A model generated the notes under the pieces. That model did no database searches. It was not told the origin of the DNA and was given only the letters and a program-made list of their open reading frames with translations. A program made the translations under genes and the position numbers. Shown one piece after another: positions 7,577 through 10,739 of a stretch of DNA of 10,739 nucleotides (within the stretch, counting starts at the first letter, position 1; every line of letters starts with the position of its first letter). This stretch comes from Treponema sp. (GTDB lineage Bacteria > Spirochaetota > Spirochaetia > Treponematales > Treponemataceae): the NCBI GenBank assembly GCA_016297405.1, contig JAEDGP010000063.1, forward strand, positions 1 through 10,739, in the 5' to 3' direction.

Positions 7577-9502
7577 ATGAAAATGAAAGAGAAAAAATTC
7601 AAAATAAAAATAACCAGGTTTTTTGTAATAACAGTTTCCTTTGTGGTTTTCGTTTTCCTTATGAGTTTGTGCTACGGATGGTTTGCTACAAATACGAACG
7701 GTCTTCTTTCCAGTTCGGTAACTGGATACAAATGGTGCAATGTTTTTCGCATTTTCTTCAGGCTTTTGCCAAGTGCTTTTGCCACTTCGTTCGTTGTAGC
7801 CTGGACTTGTGTTTTTGGAGCAAATAGCGAAGGAAGCCGACTGCGCTTTTCTCCGGCCATGTTCGCCAGGTATCGCAGAGTCATGATAGATTCGATTATT
7901 GCTGTGCTTTTTATTTCCCTTGGAACGGAAGTTTTCGTTCCGCTGATGAACGAAAAAATGGCTGGTCATAGGGATTTGCCGGTTCTTTTGCGGGAATACA
8001 AGGAAATTGCTAAAGGCCTTTATGATCAGGGCCGGTATGAGTTTGCTGACGAATATGCAAAGCTTGCGGTTGAACTTGATCCTTCTGATGAAGAGGCAAA
8101 AGCTATTGCGCAAAAAACCGGGCTTTCTGCTGAAAAAACAAACAAAAGCGATGAGTTTAAGAAACATGAGGCAAAACAGCCAATTGAGTCAATGCCAAAG
8201 TATTTAATGAATGAACTGGATTTTGGCAAAACTTATACAAATCTTCAGGAAACAGAACGTTCTTTGCTAGATGAAATGACTTCATATAAGCTTTTGCTGG
8301 CTGCCAGAGCTTGTTTTGCAAAAGAAGATTGGTTTGGTGCTCATTATTATTCTCAGATGGGATTGAAAATGAGTTCCCAGAAAGATATCAATAAAATAAA
8401 ATTGATGGAGCTCGCAGCTGATTCCTGGAACAAGCTTTCGGCAGCCAGGGAAGAAGGTGACTCGGAAGACAAGCAGCGTTTTGCCAAAAAGCTTGAAGGT
8501 TATTCGGCATTGCTTGAAAATGATTTTTTTAGAGCTTATTACATTTTCCGAGATCTTCATCTGAATTCAAAAGAATATTCCCTGGATCCTGATGTTCGTA
8601 AATATTTGGATATCGCGCAGACGAATTTGCAGAAGCAATATTTTTTTGCAGATGAGACTTTTAAACTTGAAGGCTTTGAGTCTGCACGAAACGTAAGGTT
8701 TCGCGTGAGTCATACTGATGGAACTGTGTCAGTGGTTTTTATCAGGGGAGTTACGGTTGCAACATCAAAGGCTGGTTATGTGCAGTATCTTAGGGGGCTT
8801 GGAATCTACCGGCTTTCTGACGAAGGAAAGTATTTGTATGGTTCTTATACGCCTTACGCAAAAATGACTGCGGTTTCTACAAGTGCGTTTACAGCTGAAG
8901 AAAAAGCGCATTTTGGCATTGCTGATTCCATTAAGCGTGTTCCATTCCTGTTGCTTCGTTCAACGGACAGGAATAATGATGATGTGGTGGTTGGAACAGA
9001 AGTTAAGTTTGGTTCTTCCAGCGATTTTGAAAACGGATTCTACATTCTTCCTATGGAATTCGACGATTTTGATATGCTTAAGAAAGTTTCTGCCGGTGTG
9101 GAATCAGCAGGCATTTCAACTTTGTTTGCATTTACGGATAAAGCCAAAGGATACGGATTTTCGGAAGAGGTATATACTCAGTTTCTGTTGAACAGGATTT
9201 TTTATCCAATCTATATGTTGATTTTGTTCATTTTGCTTGGTTTGCTTTCATGGCATGGCCGGGTTCCAAGTGGTTCGGTTTTTAAATTCAAGTGGATGAT
9301 TATTTTCCCTGTTTTGTTTATGGTGTCTATTGGAGCCTATGGTATATTGATGGGATTCTTCAAAGTTTGTAACTACGAGATTGTTGCCTTGGCTGGCAAA
9401 AATCTTTCGTTATTAACAGGGGTTGGTCTATATGCTCTGGCTTTGCTTGTGGTTTCGGTACTGTTCCTGGCAAGCAGAAATTCGTCGGAGCGGAATATAT
9501 AA
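7577..9502 (+). CDS. LptF/LptG-like membrane protein with TPR-like insertion
   Basis: The ATG at 7577 has GGAAAGG (7561-7567) at proper spacing; a TTG at 7571 is too close to it. The product is 641 aa. Helices lie near residues 14-34, 64-82, 102-124, 541-559, 572-595 and 609-632, repeating the three-plus-three layout of its upstream neighbour, 6 nt away. The region around helices 2-3 (LPSAFATSFVVAW, then GANSEGSRLRFS, and SLGTEVFVPLMNEK) resembles the LptF/G segment in which a Leu-Pro helix, a small-residue SE-T/L loop and a V-P-x-x-N end are conserved. Residues about 138-350 hold helical repeats; YEFADEYAKLAVELDPSDEEA (in two halves, 156-176) is a good TPR unit, and others are likely near 240-268 and 305-330. 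Residues about 370-435 look like a beta-jellyroll (GIYRLSDEGKYLYGSYTPYAKM). The insertion makes it much longer than normal LptF/G (350-400 aa). Function is inferred only. Confidence 0.7.
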   Translation: MKMKEKKFKIKITRFFVITVSFVVFVFLMSLCYGWFATNTNGLLSSSVTGYKWCNVFRIFFRLLPSAFATSFVVAWTCVFGANSEGSRLRFSPAMFARYRRVMIDSIIAVLFISLGTEVFVPLMNEKMAGHRDLPVLLREYKEIAKGLYDQGRYEFADEYAKLAVELDPSDEEAKAIAQKTGLSAEKTNKSDEFKKHEAKQPIESMPKYLMNELDFGKTYTNLQETERSLLDEMTSYKLLLAARACFAKEDWFGAHYYSQMGLKMSSQKDINKIKLMELAADSWNKLSAAREEGDSEDKQRFAKKLEGYSALLENDFFRAYYIFRDLHLNSKEYSLDPDVRKYLDIAQTNLQKQYFFADETFKLEGFESARNVRFRVSHTDGTVSVVFIRGVTVATSKAGYVQYLRGLGIYRLSDEGKYLYGSYTPYAKMTAVSTSAFTAEEKAHFGIADSIKRVPFLLLRSTDRNNDDVVVGTEVKFGSSSDFENGFYILPMEFDDFDMLKKVSAGVESAGISTLFAFTDKAKGYGFSEEVYTQFLLNRIFYPIYMLILFILLGLLSWHGRVPSGSVFKFKWMIIFPVLFMVSIGAYGILMGFFKVCNYEIVALAGKNLSLLTGVGLYALALLVVSVLFLASRNSSERNI

Positions 9503-9521
9503 GGTTTTTGCAATAGCTTAC

Positions 9522-9618
9522 AAAAAGGGGCTGTCCAATAAGAAATATTGTAGTGATCGTTGGGCTTGTGGAAGAGCTCAAAAACTGCAAACTATGCTTT
9601 TTGGACAGCCCCTTTTTT
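9522..9618. terminator. bidirectional hairpin terminator, or MITE-like element, between convergent genes
   Basis: The arms 9522-9538 and 9601-9617 pair perfectly over 17 bp (AAAAAGGGGCTGTCCAA with TTGGACAGCCCCTTTTT). The outer A-run and T-run give a U-tract in both directions, suited to ending both the membrane-protein operon (+, stop at 9502) and hisB (-, stop at 9625). The 62-nt loop is unusually long for a terminator. The same layout, 96 bp with perfect 17-bp terminal inverted repeats, could be a small inverted-repeat element, but no flanking target duplication is evident. Confidence 0.7.
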
Positions 9619-9624
9619 AGTTGT

Positions 9625-10245
9625 TTACGAACCGATTGTTCCTTTTGTGCTTGGAATTGCACCGTTGCGGCGAGGATCGATTTCTACTGCATCGCGGATT
9701 GCCCGGGCTGCAGCCTTAAAAAGCCCTTCCATTTTGTGATGGTCGCTACGACCCCGCAATGTATCCAGGTGAAGATTGCACTGGGCGCTGTTTACAAATG
9801 CCTGCCAGAAATCTTCAAAGCAGTCAGTCTGGAAGCTGGCTTCTACGCCGTTAGCGTTTAGGCTTACCAGAGGAATGCCTGTAAGTTCAGCATTGCACAC
9901 AAGGAACGGACGGCCGCCAAAATCAACTGCAGCACGGAGCAAAGCTTCATCCATTGGATAAAGGAAATTGCCTGTGCGGTAAATGCCGGCACAATCGCCA
10001 AGAGCCTTTGCAAAACAAAGTCCAAGAACAATGCCTGTATCTTCAATCAAATGATGCTGATCAACATTCAAATCCCCCTGAATTTTTCCAGAAAGATCAA
10101 AAAGTCCGTGCTTGCAGAAAGAACGGAGCATGTGGTCAAAAAATCCAATTGGATTTTCTACTTCACACTTACCAGTTCCATCAAGATTCAATGTAAGCGA
10201 AATCTGAGTTTCGCCAGTTTTTCGTTCAATAGTAGCTGTTCTCAT
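9625..10245 (-). CDS. hisB: imidazoleglycerol-phosphate dehydratase
   Basis: This enzyme converts imidazoleglycerol phosphate to imidazoleacetol phosphate, the sixth step of histidine synthesis, in the cytoplasm with two manganese ions. The product is 206 aa, the normal size of the stand-alone dehydratase, without the phosphatase domain of the E. coli fusion. It begins MRTATIERKTGETQI at the ATG 10243-10245; an upstream in-frame start at 10269 would run into the repeat-rich leader. Metal-binding motifs are intact: FFDHML (His38), VDQHHLIEDTG (His64, His65, Glu68), and SDHHKMEGLFKA (His169, His170, Glu173), then the C-terminal PSTKG loop. Its ribosome binding site is weak (GGATTAAAAAAA ahead of ATG). 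No other his gene is in the window, so the gene stands alone here or follows genes further right. It converges with the membrane-protein operon. Confidence 0.95.
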   Translation of the reverse strand: MRTATIERKTGETQISLTLNLDGTGKCEVENPIGFFDHMLRSFCKHGLFDLSGKIQGDLNVDQHHLIEDTGIVLGLCFAKALGDCAGIYRTGNFLYPMDEALLRAAVDFGGRPFLVCNAELTGIPLVSLNANGVEASFQTDCFEDFWQAFVNSAQCNLHLDTLRGRSDHHKMEGLFKAAARAIRDAVEIDPRRNGAIPSTKGTIGS

Positions 10246-10255
10246 TTTTTTTAAT

Positions 10256-10284
10256 CCACAGATACACACAGATGAACACAGAGA
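10256..10284. repeat. short degenerate tandem repeat in the hisB leader
   Basis: Three imperfect copies of a CACAGA-type unit follow each other (CCACAGATA, CACACAGATGA, ACACAGAGA), 11 nt upstream of the hisB ATG. Similar CACAGAT-rich tracts are common dispersed repeats in many bacteria; any role in hisB expression is unknown. Confidence 0.5.
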
Positions 10285-10308
10285 TTCTTGTGTTGTGTTG
10301 GTTTTATG

Positions 10309-10368
10309 GTGGTTTCGACAGGCTCAACCACCAAGTTTTTTTTCGGTGGTTGAGCTTGTCGAAACCAC
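10309..10368. repeat. long palindromic repeat, copy 1
   Basis: Arms of 24 nt at 10309-10332 and 10345-10368 pair along their whole length with a single mismatch that is G-U in one RNA strand; the 12-nt loop is mostly T. The arm begins GTGGTTTCGACAGG on the + strand. This copy covers the stop and last 15 codons of the GIY-YIG gene and lies about 64 nt upstream of hisB. There is no proper U-tract after the stem, so it is not a typical terminator. Arms of this type (GGTTTCGACA...) are, as I recall, widespread dispersed repeats in Bacteroidetes and some spirochaete genomes. Confidence 0.9.
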
Positions 10369-10638
10369 GTTCTTTGATAATTCAGAAAGCTTTTCAAAAT
10401 TATTATTTATCAAAGCTTCCCTTTTCTTTCTTGACCATCCTTGAACCTGTTTTTCTCGTAAAAAGGCAGACTCAATAGACTGACACTCTTCAAAATAAAC
10501 TAATTCAACAGGAAGTCTATGCTTCGTATATTCAGAGCCTTCTCCATTTTGATGTTGTGCAAAACGCCTCTGTAAATCTTTTGTGCTGCCAACATAATAA
10601 CTGTTATCAGCACATTTTAGGATGTACATATAAGCCAA
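10324..10638 (-). CDS. small GIY-YIG endonuclease
   Basis: The 104-aa product belongs to the single-domain GIY-YIG nucleases (UvrC N-terminal-like, YhbQ-type). Visible motifs: YMYILKCADNSYYVGS at 3-18 (the GIY and YIG strands, here MYI and YVG), KDLQRRFAQHQNG with the catalytic Arg (24/25), and AFLREKQVQGWSRKKREALI with the catalytic Glu62. The start is TTG at 10636-10638, supported by GGAG (complement of 10646-10649) at 7 nt; the ATG at codon 4 lacks such a site. It would cut DNA in the cytoplasm; the target is unknown. The last residues (VVSTSSTTEKKLGG, 91-104) are encoded by the palindromic repeat, not by the nuclease fold, and the TGA lies in the repeat arm. The gene sits between two copies of that repeat, which suggests a mobile or repeat-maintaining role, though YhbQ-type proteins may also be ordinary housekeeping nucleases. 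Confidence 0.85.
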   Translation of the reverse strand: MAYMYILKCADNSYYVGSTKDLQRRFAQHQNGEGSEYTKHRLPVELVYFEECQSIESAFLREKQVQGWSRKKREALINNNFEKLSELSKNVVSTSSTTEKKLGG

Positions 10639-10658
10639 TGGATAACTCCTGTTTTATG

Positions 10659-10737
10659 GTGGTTTCGACAGGCTCAACCACCGTTCTTTTTTATCAACCA
10701 CTGAGTTTTTTTCGGTGGTTGAGCTTGTCGAAACCAC
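10659..10737. repeat. long palindromic repeat, copy 2 with enlarged loop
   Basis: The same 24-nt arms recur at 10659-10682 and 10714-10737, in the same orientation as copy 1. The loop is 31 nt instead of 12 and holds a degenerate extra piece of arm (ATCAACCACTGAG, 10693-10705) plus a GTTCTTT stretch that also follows copy 1. This looks like a copy that gained a partial third unit or a fusion of two copies. It ends 2 nt before the end of the window, so more units may follow. Confidence 0.88.
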
Positions 10738-10739
10738 GT

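Larger units (their letters stand above)
10301..10739. mobile_element. candidate repeat-flanked GIY-YIG element
   Basis: A 32-nt stretch at 10301-10332 recurs identically at 10651-10682, 350 bp apart, each time followed by the second arm of the palindrome and ACGT. The nuclease gene fills the interval. The unit thus reads palindrome, nuclease gene, palindrome, and recombination between the direct copies would remove exactly one gene plus one repeat. The boundaries are tentative because the right end reaches the window edge. This is inferred from layout; no transposase or integrase is present. Confidence 0.35.

Noticed and set aside
7496..8167. 223-codon minus-strand open frame across the junction of the two membrane-protein genes
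   Set aside because: It is rich in Lys, Asn, Phe and Ser as expected from antisense reading, and it has no recognisable domain.
10272..10478. 68-codon plus-strand frame through palindrome copy 1
   Set aside because: The LSLSK-type peptide comes from reading the repeat arm, and the frame lies opposite the GIY-YIG gene with no ribosome site.
10301..10739. Possible CRISPR array (two similar palindromic repeats with an interval)
   Set aside because: There are only two copies, the interval is 280 bp of coding sequence with a clear nuclease motif set, and no cas gene is present.

Overview
The window looks like chromosomal DNA of a spirochaete, most likely a host-associated or free-living Treponema. 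This is inferred from several things together: moderately AT-rich coding sequence with many GTG/TTG starts, a MurA with Asp in place of the catalytic Cys (seen in Borrelia and a few other lineages), a spirochaete-style lipobox, and exported proteins of no broadly known family. A histidine biosynthesis gene argues against the strongly reduced T. pallidum type. The species cannot be settled from the window.

Left part (1-3940, all +): the 3' end of rsmE (16S rRNA methyltransferase), a putative lipoprotein, a GC-rich island of about 100 bp, pepT (tripeptidase) and murA (first committed step of peptidoglycan synthesis), closed by a hairpin terminator. Middle part (3958-6550, +): a good sigma70-type promoter drives a compact three-gene envelope cassette: a small secreted protein, a probable outer-membrane beta-barrel and a FecR-domain protein. 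The genes are joined by a TAATG overlap and a 9-nt gap, with strong ribosome binding sites, and end at a 14-bp hairpin. Next part (6558-9618, +): two adjacent membrane-protein genes, each with three helices, a central soluble domain and three more helices. This is the layout of the LptF/LptG permease pair; the second carries a large TPR-like insertion. They end at a 17-bp hairpin with A- and U-tracts, which serves the convergent hisB as well.

Right part (9625-10739, -): hisB (imidazoleglycerol-phosphate dehydratase), then a small GIY-YIG endonuclease gene between two copies of a long palindromic repeat. The last codons of the nuclease gene lie inside one copy. This nuclease-plus-palindrome unit is the best candidate for an unusual genetic element here; the diverged LptF/G-like pair is the best candidate for an undescribed envelope system. 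No tRNA, rRNA, CRISPR array or classical transposase gene was seen, and no gene-free stretch exceeds 300 bases.
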